This document shows positions 8,289-17,448 of a stretch of DNA of 64,000 bases, piece by piece. The stretch's first letter is position 1; every line of letters starts with the position of its first letter. Position numbers and translations under genes: made by a program. The notes beneath the pieces were generated by a model that was not told the origin of the DNA, ran no database searches, and saw nothing but the letters and a program-made list of their open reading frames with translations. This stretch comes from Sulfurimicrobium sp. (GTDB lineage Bacteria; Pseudomonadota; Gammaproteobacteria; Burkholderiales; Sulfuricellaceae): contig JAUSBJ010000017.1 in NCBI GenBank assembly GCA_030652035.1, forward strand, positions 47,440 through 111,439. The letters are read 5' to 3'.

Positions 8289-9515
8289 ATGACTGAACCG
8301 CTAAGAAAACGTATTCTTTATGTCGAGAATGGCATCGGTTACGGTGGCGCGATCATCTGCCTGCGCCACCTGCTGAGAAATCTGGATCGGAACAAATTCG
8401 AGCCCATGGTGATCACAGGACTTGGCGACCAACAATATCGGGAAATAGCAAACGAAGCGATTTGGAAACATATTCCGGACAGGCGCCTTGATGTTGTTTC
8501 CATGAAACGCAGCCTGGAGGCCGTGAAATGGCCAAACGCCTTGCCTGGATTGCGATGGATAATCAATCAACTGCTTTCCCGGTTGGATGACTTGTTCAAT
8601 TTTCTTCCTGCATTCGTCCAAACGGTTTGGACGACAATCCGATTCAAGCCTGATCTGATCCACGTCAATAATGAGCCCTTATGTAATCGAGCTGCAATCC
8701 TGGCAGGTAAGCTACTGGGTGTTCCTGTGCTTGCCCATGTTCGAGGCGATCAGCAGGGCTCGAAGTTGATGCACTTGTTTTTTAAACTGCCGGATTATTT
8801 CGTTGCTGTATCTCGATGGGTTTCGGACAGCATCGGACTTCTGGGAGTGCCGGCGGAGAAACGCACCTTTATCTACGATGGCATTGAAATCCACAAGCTC
8901 AATATGGCCGCTGATGGCCAAGCATTTCGCAGGCAACACCAAATCCCGGCTGATGCATTTGTTGTGGGCTTGGTGGGAATGCTGATTCCCTGGAAAGGGC
9001 AGATGCTTATTATCGAGGCAGCAAAACAATTGCTACAAGAAATGCCGGATGCCGTCTTTGCGCTCGTAGGGGGTACTCCAGATGAATGCCGGGCCTATGA
9101 AGCGGAGTTGAGAAAAATCGTGGAGCAGTCCGGACTGAAGGGAAGGGTGGTTTTTACCGGCCATGTGAGCGATATGGCCGCAGTTTATAATGGGCTGGAT
9201 ATTGTCGTTTCGGCTTCGACTTCCCCGGAACCCCTTGGAGTCATGGTGATGGAAGCCATGACCTTGGCGCGCCCTCTCGTCGCCCCGGATCATGGCGGCG
9301 CCGTAGAGGTTATCGAAAATGGCAGGACGGGTCTGCTATTCAAACCTGGGAACACAAGCGACCTTGCTGAAAAAATCCGGATCTTGTATCGAGATACAGA
9401 TATGCGCAAGGACATCGGCCAGTCGGCGCGAGATTACGCATTGCGTACCTTCTCCATGGCGGAGCATGTCCGGCATGTTGAGGATGTGTATAAGCAGTTG
9501 CTGAAAATGCCCTGA
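8289..9515 (+). CDS. GT4 family glycosyltransferase
   Basis: A GT-B fold glycosyltransferase of about 408 residues. The N-terminal half has the G-I-G-Y-G-G acceptor loop, and the C-terminal half reads V-G-L-V-G-M-L-I-P-W-K-G-Q, then V-F-T-G-H-V-S-D, and ends the site with E-P-L-G-V-M-V-M-E-A-M, the E-x7-E signature of family 4. It would transfer an activated hexose to a lipid-linked glycan in the cytoplasm. A GTG at 8265 in frame would add eight residues; neither start has a strong ribosome site, so the start is uncertain. It is the only GT4 in the rightward block. Confidence 0.87.
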   Translation: MTEPLRKRILYVENGIGYGGAIICLRHLLRNLDRNKFEPMVITGLGDQQYREIANEAIWKHIPDRRLDVVSMKRSLEAVKWPNALPGLRWIINQLLSRLDDLFNFLPAFVQTVWTTIRFKPDLIHVNNEPLCNRAAILAGKLLGVPVLAHVRGDQQGSKLMHLFFKLPDYFVAVSRWVSDSIGLLGVPAEKRTFIYDGIEIHKLNMAADGQAFRRQHQIPADAFVVGLVGMLIPWKGQMLIIEAAKQLLQEMPDAVFALVGGTPDECRAYEAELRKIVEQSGLKGRVVFTGHVSDMAAVYNGLDIVVSASTSPEPLGVMVMEAMTLARPLVAPDHGGAVEVIENGRTGLLFKPGNTSDLAEKIRILYRDTDMRKDIGQSARDYALRTFSMAEHVRHVEDVYKQLLKMP

Positions 9516-9693
9516 ATCATGTCCATAATTGTCATTTAGGCTCGATATGAAGTGATTTTCCAGTCTCAATGGAAATGTAAACGGCAATTGTTTGCTATAA
9601 AGCAGAAGGCATTCAGGTTATACAAGGGCGGATTCAAGCGATAGAAAAACATGCAGGGTGCCTAGCACCATTTCTTATGGTAATTGAATAATC

Positions 9694-10632
9694 ATGCCAC
9701 GTATTTCTGTCATCATTCCTACGCACAATCGGCCAGTACTACTGGCAGAGGCGCTAACAAGCTTACTGGCACAGACATTCACCGACTGGGAAGCAGTCAT
9801 AGTCGACGATGCCTCCAGCCCTCCCGCCTCTGTCGATGATAAGGATGCACGCATCCATGTGCTGCATCATAACGCTTCCCAAGGCGGGGCGGCCGCTAAG
9901 AATTCTGGCATCAAGAATGCTACTGGCGAGATACTCGCCTTCCTCGATGATGATGACCTCTATGCACCCCAGTATCTGGCGCGTGCGCTCGATATTCTTG
10001 ATCGCCATCCTGAACTAGACGTTGTCTTCATGGGCGTCTTATGGTTCGGCAAAAATAGCGCTTGGGGCCAACGCAGCTATGATGAAGCCATGTCGAAGTG
10101 CTTGGCTGATGCCAGAGGCGAGAGGATTGATAATAACGTCATCTTCTTTGACGAGAGCTTGCTTTTTGCGCTTCTAAAATCTGTCCCCATGGCTTTTCAA
10201 CGACCGGTAGTCAGAAGAGAAGCCCTGGAACGCATCGGCACATACCGACCGGACTGCCTGCTATGGGATTGTGATTGGGCGATAAGCGCTGCGCTCAATG
10301 CCAAGACGGCCTTGATCACAGATGGCCTTTACCTGCAACGCGAGGAGGGGCAGGGGTATTCATCTAGGCGTGACCGAATACTCGAACACCTGCATTCCGG
10401 AATCGAAATCAAGGACAGGATCTTCCACGAGGCGCGACTTCGACACAGTCCGCCACATCGGATGGCTTTATTACGGGATGCCGCAGCCCAAGGATGGTTC
10501 GATCTCGCCTGGCATCATTATCTACAGCAAAGACGCCTAAAAGCGCTGGGTGCGCTATGGCAAAGCGAGTCAAGGAAGTTCAGTCTTCCCAATTTAAGAC
10601 TGCTGGCGCGCCTCCTGTTGCCTGGAAAATAG
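9694..10632 (+). CDS. GT2 family glycosyltransferase
   Basis: A 312-residue GT-A glycosyltransferase that closes the rightward block. It opens with I-S-V-I-I-P-T-H-N-R, has V-D-D-A-S-S-P, G-G-A-A-A-K-N-S-G and F-L-D-D-D-D-L as the DxD, and a D-C-D-W motif in the acceptor half. A 178-base gap separates it from the preceding GT4, so it may have its own promoter, though none is convincing. Thirteen bases after its stop the leftward XrtA cluster ends, making this the convergent junction of two glycan blocks. Confidence 0.87.
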   Translation: MPRISVIIPTHNRPVLLAEALTSLLAQTFTDWEAVIVDDASSPPASVDDKDARIHVLHHNASQGGAAAKNSGIKNATGEILAFLDDDDLYAPQYLARALDILDRHPELDVVFMGVLWFGKNSAWGQRSYDEAMSKCLADARGERIDNNVIFFDESLLFALLKSVPMAFQRPVVRREALERIGTYRPDCLLWDCDWAISAALNAKTALITDGLYLQREEGQGYSSRRDRILEHLHSGIEIKDRIFHEARLRHSPPHRMALLRDAAAQGWFDLAWHHYLQQRRLKALGALWQSESRKFSLPNLRLLARLLLPGK

Positions 10633-10645
10633 CCGGCGCTTGTCG

Positions 10646-11407
10646 CTAGCGTTCCAGGAACAGCACTTCCCTCACACCAGGGATTACGTGGGAAAGCTTA
10701 TCGTCGATCCGGAAGCCGGCACTATTCATGATGGATCTGATTTCGTCGATCCTTGCTTGACCGAGCACATCGGTATGTAGTTCGGCCGATATTTTTCGGA
10801 TAGTGTGAAAATCGATGATCTTGATCAGGTCGTATTCTCCACCCTCAATATCCATGAGCAGGAATGTGGGATGGATTCTGTGTATTTCCTCATTCAGTGG
10901 ATGTATCGGGACAATCAACTCCTTGCAGGGTTCTGAAGGGCGTGATAACGAGGACGCCCAAAAGTCCGCCGTTACGTAAAATGTTGTTTGACCCGCCTGT
11001 TCTCCAAGAACACCCAGTTTAAGGGTTGGTTGAACACCATTAGCGGAATATACACTCCGAATGAGTGGTTCCAGTTGAGGGTTGGCTTCATATGCGAACA
11101 CGTTTTCCGAGCCTATCTGACTCGCACAATAGCTTGAAAGAAAACCAATGCCGGCTCCAATTTCAAGCACGGTGTCATTCTTGTCAAGCTTGCTTTGGAA
11201 TGTGGATAACTCGCCCTTTTCGTAGTATCCATCATAAATCGCAGCGCATATATTGTCCGAGAGGGCGTGCATGATCGGTAACTTTACCCCGGCCAAATCA
11301 GGTGCTGGATTGTGGTGTTTCAACCACATGATTCTTAAATGTTGCGCCCAGTAAATCGCCCGCCATCTTAAAAAAGGGGGAAGACTATGGGTCCAGTGCG
11401 CTTTCAT
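10646..11407 (-). CDS. FkbM family methyltransferase
   Basis: A 253-residue SAM-dependent methyltransferase of the FkbM type, which in polysaccharide clusters O-methylates sugars. The SAM-binding motif L-E-I-G-A-G-I-G-F sits near residue 62, and L-L-M-D-I-E-G-G-E-Y near 180 is the conserved D-x-E-G motif of FkbM proteins. The open frame extends 34 codons upstream into the neighbouring gene, but the ATG at 11407 has A-A-G-G-A about 11 bases before it and leaves a 31-base gap, so it is chosen. It is the last gene of the leftward cluster. The target sugar is unknown. Confidence 0.8.
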   Translation of the reverse strand: MKAHWTHSLPPFLRWRAIYWAQHLRIMWLKHHNPAPDLAGVKLPIMHALSDNICAAIYDGYYEKGELSTFQSKLDKNDTVLEIGAGIGFLSSYCASQIGSENVFAYEANPQLEPLIRSVYSANGVQPTLKLGVLGEQAGQTTFYVTADFWASSLSRPSEPCKELIVPIHPLNEEIHRIHPTFLLMDIEGGEYDLIKIIDFHTIRKISAELHTDVLGQARIDEIRSIMNSAGFRIDDKLSHVIPGVREVLFLER

Positions 11408-11438
11408 TCGCAGGCATCCTTCATCAAAGAAACACAAG

Positions 11439-12347
11439 TCACCCCAAGTCCAGAGCCGTTTTTTTTGCAAGTCGTGCATAAATGCCACCAGAAAAACGGC
11501 AACTACCAATAAAGTGTATAAAAACAGTTTTCTCTTTATTGATCATTGTGCAGTCGCAATATTTTGGATGCGGCAAAATATGGACATCTTTTGTATTGGC
11601 CACAACGATATTGGACATGACCTGTTCACTTCCCCACTCACGCCATCTATCGCCCAGGGCCTCCAACATTTGGCCTGATATTTCATCAACAAAGCTGCGA
11701 TCAAAACTTTGTTTGCCAAAACCTGTAAAGCCGGCGCAGCCACGCACATAGCGGAGTTCATTGAAGCGTTTTATTTTATCGAAGTTGGCCTCCGCAGCAA
11801 CTTGAATATGAGGTTTGGCAACAGAATTCGCTACGATTTTATATGCCTGTTCCTGCCGTTGTGGCATAGGCTCAAAGTTCTGGTTATCCCATGTGCCGAT
11901 TACAAACGATTTATTCGCGTTGATACAATCGATAATCTCAGGCAATTTCGCCAATGTCAGGGTGTCGCTGTCAAGTTGGATAACGTAATTGTTCTTGACG
12001 AGTTCAGCAATCGTCAGCAGTCTTTCCCAGCAACCTCCCGTGGGGCAGCAATCGCTCCTGGCAGCATCCATGCTATGGAATATGACATTTTCAAAGTGTT
12101 TGCCAAGTAAGGCGATATCTTCCGAAGTGAGCGATCCATCGTTCAGGATATGAAACGATCCAACAGGTACCTGGGAAGAAAATGTTTTGAGCGCAATCAG
12201 GGCCAGCAAAACATCCTTATGTTGGAGTTGAGTTAATAATGCGACACCACTACTTGGGACCGTCGCAACGGGTTTCGATTTCAGGATGAATTTGCATGCG
12301 AATTGGAATCGAAGCCTTCGGTACTTATCTTTTAATTGATAAAACAT
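11439..12347 (-). CDS. Putative glycosyltransferase with DxD motif (family unclear)
   Basis: A 302-residue protein that I do not recognise at the family level. The middle contains Q-L-D-S-D-T-L, a DxD-type motif following a hydrophobic strand, and the C-terminal part has W-G-S-E-Q-V-M and later H-F-I-G, an arrangement seen in GT-A glycosyltransferases of the GT8-like group. The ATG at 12347 is chosen; the frame is open to a TTG at 12407. It lies between the TPR gene and the FkbM gene, consistent with a late glycan step. A nucleotide-diphospho-sugar transferase fold is inferred; donor and acceptor are unknown. Confidence 0.55.
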   Translation of the reverse strand: MFYQLKDKYRRLRFQFACKFILKSKPVATVPSSGVALLTQLQHKDVLLALIALKTFSSQVPVGSFHILNDGSLTSEDIALLGKHFENVIFHSMDAARSDCCPTGGCWERLLTIAELVKNNYVIQLDSDTLTLAKLPEIIDCINANKSFVIGTWDNQNFEPMPQRQEQAYKIVANSVAKPHIQVAAEANFDKIKRFNELRYVRGCAGFTGFGKQSFDRSFVDEISGQMLEALGDRWREWGSEQVMSNIVVANTKDVHILPHPKYCDCTMINKEKTVFIHFIGSCRFSGGIYARLAKKTALDLG

Positions 12348-12471
12348 GTGATTGCTCGCAAGAAAATTTACAACTGACAAATCGATTTCACTAAGCCGTT
12401 CGCACAATAAGGTGATAATTCTTGTGGCCTTGAAGCAGGCAACCCAAGTAAGGCTTCAGATTGAAACCCCT

Positions 12472-13332
12472 TTATTTTTTTTCAACAGGCAATTCCTTCT
12501 CACTATCCGTGCAAAAACGACACCATGGGTTGGATGGACTCCCGATTTTAGGGGGGGGTGTTTGTGATTGCTCTGGTGGCGGAGAGGCTGGAACATTGGG
12601 TGGCGATGCGCTTGGAGATTCTCCCAATTCCGATTTATCTTCCTTTGTCGATAAATTAACTGCTTCGGCCGGCGCAGTTGGCTGGGTAATTACAAGAGGG
12701 GGGGGTGGTGTTTTCCCGCCAAGATCCTTGAATCGCCGGAGAAGCCTTTTTGAGTCGGGGAGGTGCCTGAGTCCTTCTTCGATTGTATCTAACGCTTTCT
12801 GCTTGAGCCCCTTGTCAGCGTAAAAGTCACTCAATGCACTATATGCAGGTTCATAATCCGCTCGAATCAAGATGGCATGTTCGAAGTTTTGTACTGCTTT
12901 AGCCTCGGATCCCTTGCCCAGCCTACTCATTCGGAGATAGATCTTCCCCAAATGGACGTGGGCTTCCGGGCGCAGTACCCAGTCTGGGGTTTGCTCTGAA
13001 GCAAGCAGGTGCTCAATTCCCTTTTGCGCCTGCTCAAGGTTATAAGTCAGTTCAGCTTTCTTGCCAAAACTTCTGTTAGCCCTGATGATGAATTTGAGTG
13101 CATCACAGTAATGATGCTGATTCAACCAGTTCTGGTCTCCATAAATTCCACGAAATTGCTCGTTAATGGTTTGATTTCCGCGGTCTTTCCCATACTTCGC
13201 TTGACAATATGGAGGCATCAGGGCCAATTCGCCCTCAGTAACGGCAAACGGCTGTAAAGCGTATGCAGTAAACGACTGTAGTTGAAGCGCAAAAGCTAAA
13301 ATTAACAAACCAACTGGACGTTTCTGTATCAA
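12472..13332 (-). CDS. Secreted TPR protein with proline-rich tail
   Basis: A 286-residue protein of unknown function. The start is a TTG at 13332 preceded by A-A-G-G-A-G six bases upstream, much better than the longer frame that reaches 13476. The start is followed at once by a signal peptide (basic I-Q-K-R-P, then a hydrophobic core ending F-T-A-Y-A). Residues about 95-210 form TPR-like helices (P-E-A-H-V-H-L-G-K-I-Y-L and A-L-S-D-F-Y-A-D-K-G-L). After about residue 215 the chain becomes low-complexity Pro/Ser/Glu-rich and ends with a C-R-F-C pair. Two runs of eight C bases encode prolines there. Its periplasmic place in an export locus suggests a scaffold role. Confidence 0.75.
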   Translation of the reverse strand: MIQKRPVGLLILAFALQLQSFTAYALQPFAVTEGELALMPPYCQAKYGKDRGNQTINEQFRGIYGDQNWLNQHHYCDALKFIIRANRSFGKKAELTYNLEQAQKGIEHLLASEQTPDWVLRPEAHVHLGKIYLRMSRLGKGSEAKAVQNFEHAILIRADYEPAYSALSDFYADKGLKQKALDTIEEGLRHLPDSKRLLRRFKDLGGKTPPPPLVITQPTAPAEAVNLSTKEDKSELGESPSASPPNVPASPPPEQSQTPPPKIGSPSNPWCRFCTDSEKELPVEKK

Positions 13333-13508
13333 ACGAATCTCCTTTTTCCCGTTTACGGGGTCAAAGTTGCAAAGTCTCCTCGTGCGACGCGTTCCCAAGA
13401 GAACTCGCTGCCTGCTACCCGAAAGAAAGTTACCCTTAAACCCCATTCTACAGCTAAGCGGTACGTCACCCAACAAACGGGCAAGTGCGAAAGATGCAAA
13501 CTGCCAGT

Positions 13509-14819
13509 TCAGATTTGGTTGTTTATTTTGCTGAGAGGGGTGCGAACTGCGTCGAGTTCAGCAGGCTTACCCTCTTCCAGTGTGCCCCATTTGTTCTTGA
13601 CGGCAATCTGGTAGGTCAGCACCAGAATAATGACCAGATGGTAGTAGTAGTCAAAATACGCAAGGCCGAGAAACGCGCCACCCGTCGCATAGCCAACCAT
13701 ACTCACCTGAGTCATGGCAGCCAGGTCAACTGCCCACTTTCGCTTAGGATCATTTTTGCATTCCCGGATGACTTTGCTCCCCGTCCGCCATGCCAGCAGG
13801 CCAATTAGCACGAACAAGCCAAAGCCGATAAAGCCATGCTCGCCCAAGACTTCGAAATAGATGCTGTGCACGTCGTGTACGTCCCAGGGGTCTGGGGCGT
13901 ACTGGCGGAAAGTCGGAGCTTGAAAGGCTTCAAACCCTCCGCCGGTGAAGCGGTCCTTTGCCACGTTAATAGCGGTATGCCAGGCATTGATGCGGCCCAT
14001 CGCCGAGGCATCCTGCTCGTAGGTCTTGATGGTGTGCATGCGCTCCCAGTATTGCTGGGGCATAACTGCAGCGATCAATACGACTGCCATGATGATGTAG
14101 ACCGCCGTGGTTGCCTTGTTGCGGCTTTTCAGCCAAAGCAGGCCGCCCATGGCAGCTGCAGCCAGCAAGGCGCCGCGTGACTGCGTCCCGATGGCGGACA
14201 GACCGGTCAACACCATGCTGGCCGCCAGCCCCATTCGCATCCACTTACTCTGTGCCTGAAGGTGCAGATAGCGAAGCAATGGAACCGTCATGATCATCGC
14301 CAGCCCCAACTCGTTGTTGCCGCCAATGAAAGTGCCTGCCGGACCCTGTACGTGATGTATGCCGCCTTTCAGAATCGTAAAGATCCCGCCTTTGACCCCG
14401 TAAAACGCAATGGAGAGCGCGATGACCCATACCAGGCCTTCCAGACGTTTCCGGCTTGTTATCAGCATCGCGGTCAGCAGTGTCATGACCTGTATCTTCA
14501 GGACTTTATCCCATTGTGCCCAGGCGAGCTCTGGATAAAATGCATAGAAGGTGGTGAATGTCACCCAGCCCAGGAAGATGAACAACAGGACGGTTTCCGG
14601 GGTCCACGGCATGCGCTTGGGGTCTTTCGAGAACAGGTATGCCGTCAGGGTGACTACGGCGGCCATGAGCGCGAATGGAATATTGAGCGCGAAGCCCCAC
14701 GCCAGCTTGTGGGGGTTCATGTAGCCCAGCCAGGACCAAAGATAAATGCCGTAGTGAGGATGCTTGAATACCAGCAGCAGTGCGCCGAATACGACAACGG
14801 TGACAAATATATCTCTCAC
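13509..14819 (-). CDS. Putative O-glycosylation/O-antigen ligase, exosortase A system-associated
   Basis: A 436-residue inner-membrane protein with about ten hydrophobic segments from the N-terminus (V-V-V-F-G-A-L-L-L-V-F) onward and a Wzy/WaaL-type ligase region. The start M-R-D-I-F-V and the early Y-L-W-S-W-L-G-Y-M-N-P-H-K match the TIGR03097-type family that always accompanies exosortase A. A large periplasmic loop contains Q-S-R-G-A-L-L and D-V-H-D-V-H-S-I-Y-F-E, the conserved histidine/arginine region of ligases. It may transfer glycans to processed surface proteins or polymerise the polysaccharide. It overlaps the upstream PaaK-like gene by four bases. Confidence 0.87.
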   Translation of the reverse strand: MRDIFVTVVVFGALLLVFKHPHYGIYLWSWLGYMNPHKLAWGFALNIPFALMAAVVTLTAYLFSKDPKRMPWTPETVLLFIFLGWVTFTTFYAFYPELAWAQWDKVLKIQVMTLLTAMLITSRKRLEGLVWVIALSIAFYGVKGGIFTILKGGIHHVQGPAGTFIGGNNELGLAMIMTVPLLRYLHLQAQSKWMRMGLAASMVLTGLSAIGTQSRGALLAAAAMGGLLWLKSRNKATTAVYIIMAVVLIAAVMPQQYWERMHTIKTYEQDASAMGRINAWHTAINVAKDRFTGGGFEAFQAPTFRQYAPDPWDVHDVHSIYFEVLGEHGFIGFGLFVLIGLLAWRTGSKVIRECKNDPKRKWAVDLAAMTQVSMVGYATGGAFLGLAYFDYYYHLVIILVLTYQIAVKNKWGTLEEGKPAELDAVRTPLSKINNQI

Positions 14820-16192
14820 TTTGCGGCCCCTGTGTTGGCAGTTGCCACTTTGCTGACGATGTAGCGGAATTTGCCCGAGGCTTCCTTGGGAATTGATTCG
14901 ACGTGTTCGATTTGTATATCTACCTCCGGCCCAAGGCGCCGCTTGAAGCCCTCGATGATGGTTTGCCTGCTTTCTGGCTGGAAGGGCGGCTCGGTCACCA
15001 GGTATATCCGGGTGCGTTCCAGCGTTTCCTGAACGATCTTGAATGCCTTCACACCGGGGATGTCGCGCACCACATAGACCAGGGCCAATCCATGCATCAC
15101 CGTGCCGTCCTGCGCTACGACGAAGTCTGTGGTGCGGCCCTGGATTTCCTTGAGCAGAGGGAGACCGCGCCCACAGGCGCAGGGCTGGTCGTCGAGCACG
15201 CCGATGTCGCCGGTGCGGTAGCGGATGAAGGGGAAGTCGCCGGTGGCGAGATGGGTGGTAACAATTTCTCCGGCGGTGCCATGTGGCACCGGGTGGCCAG
15301 CCTCGTCCACGATTTCGACGATGATGTCCTCAGCCGTAAGATGCATGCCACCGCTTGGGCACTCATGCGCGATGAAGCCGGCATCCCGTCCGCCGTAGCC
15401 ATTTGCTACCTTGCAGCCGAAGATGCGGGAGATGATCTCGCGCTGATGGTCGTAGAGTTTTTCCGAAGTCACGAAGGCGACACGGATGCCCAGGTCGTCC
15501 ATGCGCTGGCCACGAGATTCAGCGTGCTGGGCGATATGGGCCAAGGCAGAGGGGTAGCCGAAGAGCATTTTGGGGCGCATGGCGCGAATTTCTGCCACGA
15601 AGCCGTCGAGCTTTGCTGCGGACATTTCAAATGCGGGTAACAGTTTGGTGCGCAACAGGCTGTCGCGAATCTGGCGCACCCTGTCCTGGCTGCCTAATTC
15701 GATGGGTGAGCCCCACACGACGATTTCCGGGTCGCCGATATCCACATCCCACCAGCGGGTTGCCCGCCATTTGGCGGCCACATCGTGGCTGACGCGTTCA
15801 TTGCCGAGAAAGAATATGAGCGGTTCGCCACTGGAGCCACCGGTGTTGAAACGGGAGAGATCCTGTGCGATTTCTGATTTCAACTGCGCAGTGTTGGCAC
15901 GAATGACGGCCTTGGTCAGGAATGGCAGCCGGGCAAGGTCGGAAATGCTGCTGATGCCTGCCGGGTCGAATGCCATGTCGCGGAACAGGTTCCGGTAATA
16001 GGGCACGTGCTTGGCTACTTTAGACATAAATGCACGCAGGCGCTCAACCTGCAATGTTTCCAGGTGTTCGGGCGATAACCACTGAGTGCTTTCCATTTCT
16101 TTGAAAATCTGCACCGTATCGTGGTGCTTCAATTTTTCATGCAAGGGGAACAGGCAGGAGGACACCATTCGTGTGTATAAATTTAGCGCCAC
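14816..16192 (-). CDS. PaaK-like adenylate-forming enzyme (phenylacetate-CoA ligase family)
   Basis: A 458-residue member of the ANL superfamily, in the subgroup related to phenylacetate-CoA ligase and coenzyme F390 synthetase. The P-loop-like motif N-T-G-G-S-S-G-E-P is near residue 115, the aromatic/adenine motif N-G-Y-G-G-R near 264, and Y-R-T-G-D-I-G near 323 is the ribose-binding aspartate motif; a C-A-C-G segment follows. Such genes recur in capsule and exopolysaccharide clusters, where they may activate an acyl group for sugar acylation, but no substrate is established. It overlaps the ligase gene and the upstream GT4 gene, so it belongs to the same transcript. Confidence 0.82.
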   Translation of the reverse strand: MALNLYTRMVSSCLFPLHEKLKHHDTVQIFKEMESTQWLSPEHLETLQVERLRAFMSKVAKHVPYYRNLFRDMAFDPAGISSISDLARLPFLTKAVIRANTAQLKSEIAQDLSRFNTGGSSGEPLIFFLGNERVSHDVAAKWRATRWWDVDIGDPEIVVWGSPIELGSQDRVRQIRDSLLRTKLLPAFEMSAAKLDGFVAEIRAMRPKMLFGYPSALAHIAQHAESRGQRMDDLGIRVAFVTSEKLYDHQREIISRIFGCKVANGYGGRDAGFIAHECPSGGMHLTAEDIIVEIVDEAGHPVPHGTAGEIVTTHLATGDFPFIRYRTGDIGVLDDQPCACGRGLPLLKEIQGRTTDFVVAQDGTVMHGLALVYVVRDIPGVKAFKIVQETLERTRIYLVTEPPFQPESRQTIIEGFKRRLGPEVDIQIEHVESIPKEASGKFRYIVSKVATANTGAAK

Positions 16193-17448
16193 GTTTCTGA
16201 TTCCTTGTGTTGTGCGCGCGGAGGCATGATTGGCCTTCCGGATTTGTTGTGTCGGGCAATATCCAGAAATGCTTCAATCAGTATGGCTACGCGTGAATCC
16301 CATGTATTTTCGCCGGCATGGGCAATAATCCTGTTTCGATCCCATTTCCGTTCAAGGGCGGCTTTTAGTGCCTGCTCCAGCGCGGCCTGGTCATCAAAGG
16401 AAACGATTGTCCCCAGTTCCGGTTTGCATACGACTTCTGCGTTGCCGCCGACGTTGGTGGTGATGACTGGCAGGCCGCAGGCCATGGCTTCAAGAAATAC
16501 GTTGGCCCAGCCTTCATTCCGGGTTGAAAGCACGAACACGTCCGCGGCGGAAAGGGGTTCCTTCAAAAGCTCGGATTTCATCGGGCCGGTGAAAGTGACA
16601 TGGTCTTCCAGGCCAAGTCTGGATACCTGGGCGCGTAATTGAGCGCCGATATCGCCTTCCGGGCTGGGACCGCCCACGATCAGGTAATGCAACGTTGGAA
16701 AGTATTCAAGCAGGGCAGGGAGGCAATCAATGACGCGGTGGAAGCCTTTTCTTTCGACCAGGCCGCCGATTGAGACGAGTATAGGCGCATCAGGCTGCAA
16801 TCCAAGCTTGGCGCGGGCATCGGTCTTATCGATGGGGTGGAATTTCACGGGGTCCACGCCATTTCCCACCACTTCAGCCCTGGATTCGGGAATGCCTAGC
16901 GAAATGGCCACTTGGCGCAAGGAATCGGATACGGAGAAAATCCTTGCTGCGGCTTGCAGTGCCATGATCATGCGCTTCCGGAACGCATTCTTTTTGGCCA
17001 GGCGAGATTCGGTGCCGCGCAGGGTGACGGTGAAGGGGAGCGCGAGCCACTTGCCCAGCAAGCTCGCCGCATAAGCATCCGGATAAGCGAAGTGGCTGTC
17101 GATGATATCGCAGCGCTGTTCAAGCTGGAGCCTGCGCATCAGGGCGAATGTGCTCAGCGCGAGGAAAAACCCATCAAGTGATTTGAGTAGGCCGGGTATG
17201 GAGAAAAAACGCGGGTGCAGCACTTCGATGTCATCCTGAATTTCCCTGTAGGGGGGGGCAGGACGAAAATGGGGGCGAAAGAGGCGAATAAGCCCCTGAA
17301 ACGGAAACCAGGGCACGGGTGCGACCACCATCAGCGGTAGCGCCTTGGCTACCCTGAACATGCGTTCGCGAATAAAAACGCCGGCGCCTGGCTGCGCGGC
17401 ATTGGGAAAGAGGGTGGTAAAGACCACGATGTGAGGCCGGTCAGGCAT
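16183..17448 (-). CDS. GT4 family glycosyltransferase
   Basis: A GT-B glycosyltransferase of 421 residues. The ATG at 17448 overlaps the stop of the upstream GT4 gene by eight bases and places the first strand H-I-V-V-F-T-T-L-F-P in the normal position, so the longer frame (to 17490) is rejected. C-terminal half motifs are V-S-I-G-G-L-V-E-R-K-G-F, V-T-F-T-G-P-M and F-L-E-A-M-A-C-G-L-P-V, the E-x7-E region of GT4. A run of eight C bases near 17251-17258 encodes two prolines. It likely adds one sugar of the repeat unit. Confidence 0.87.
   Translation of the reverse strand: MPDRPHIVVFTTLFPNAAQPGAGVFIRERMFRVAKALPLMVVAPVPWFPFQGLIRLFRPHFRPAPPYREIQDDIEVLHPRFFSIPGLLKSLDGFFLALSTFALMRRLQLEQRCDIIDSHFAYPDAYAASLLGKWLALPFTVTLRGTESRLAKKNAFRKRMIMALQAAARIFSVSDSLRQVAISLGIPESRAEVVGNGVDPVKFHPIDKTDARAKLGLQPDAPILVSIGGLVERKGFHRVIDCLPALLEYFPTLHYLIVGGPSPEGDIGAQLRAQVSRLGLEDHVTFTGPMKSELLKEPLSAADVFVLSTRNEGWANVFLEAMACGLPVITTNVGGNAEVVCKPELGTIVSFDDQAALEQALKAALERKWDRNRIIAHAGENTWDSRVAILIEAFLDIARHNKSGRPIMPPRAQHKESETWR

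Noticed and set aside
10621..10658. Seven-base inverted repeat CCTGGAA/TTCCAGG at the convergent gene junction
   Set aside because: The loop is 24 bases long and no T tract follows; it overlaps both coding ends, so it is too weak to call a terminator.
14262..14864. 200-codon + strand frame
   Set aside because: Antisense to the O-antigen-ligase-like gene, without domain support.
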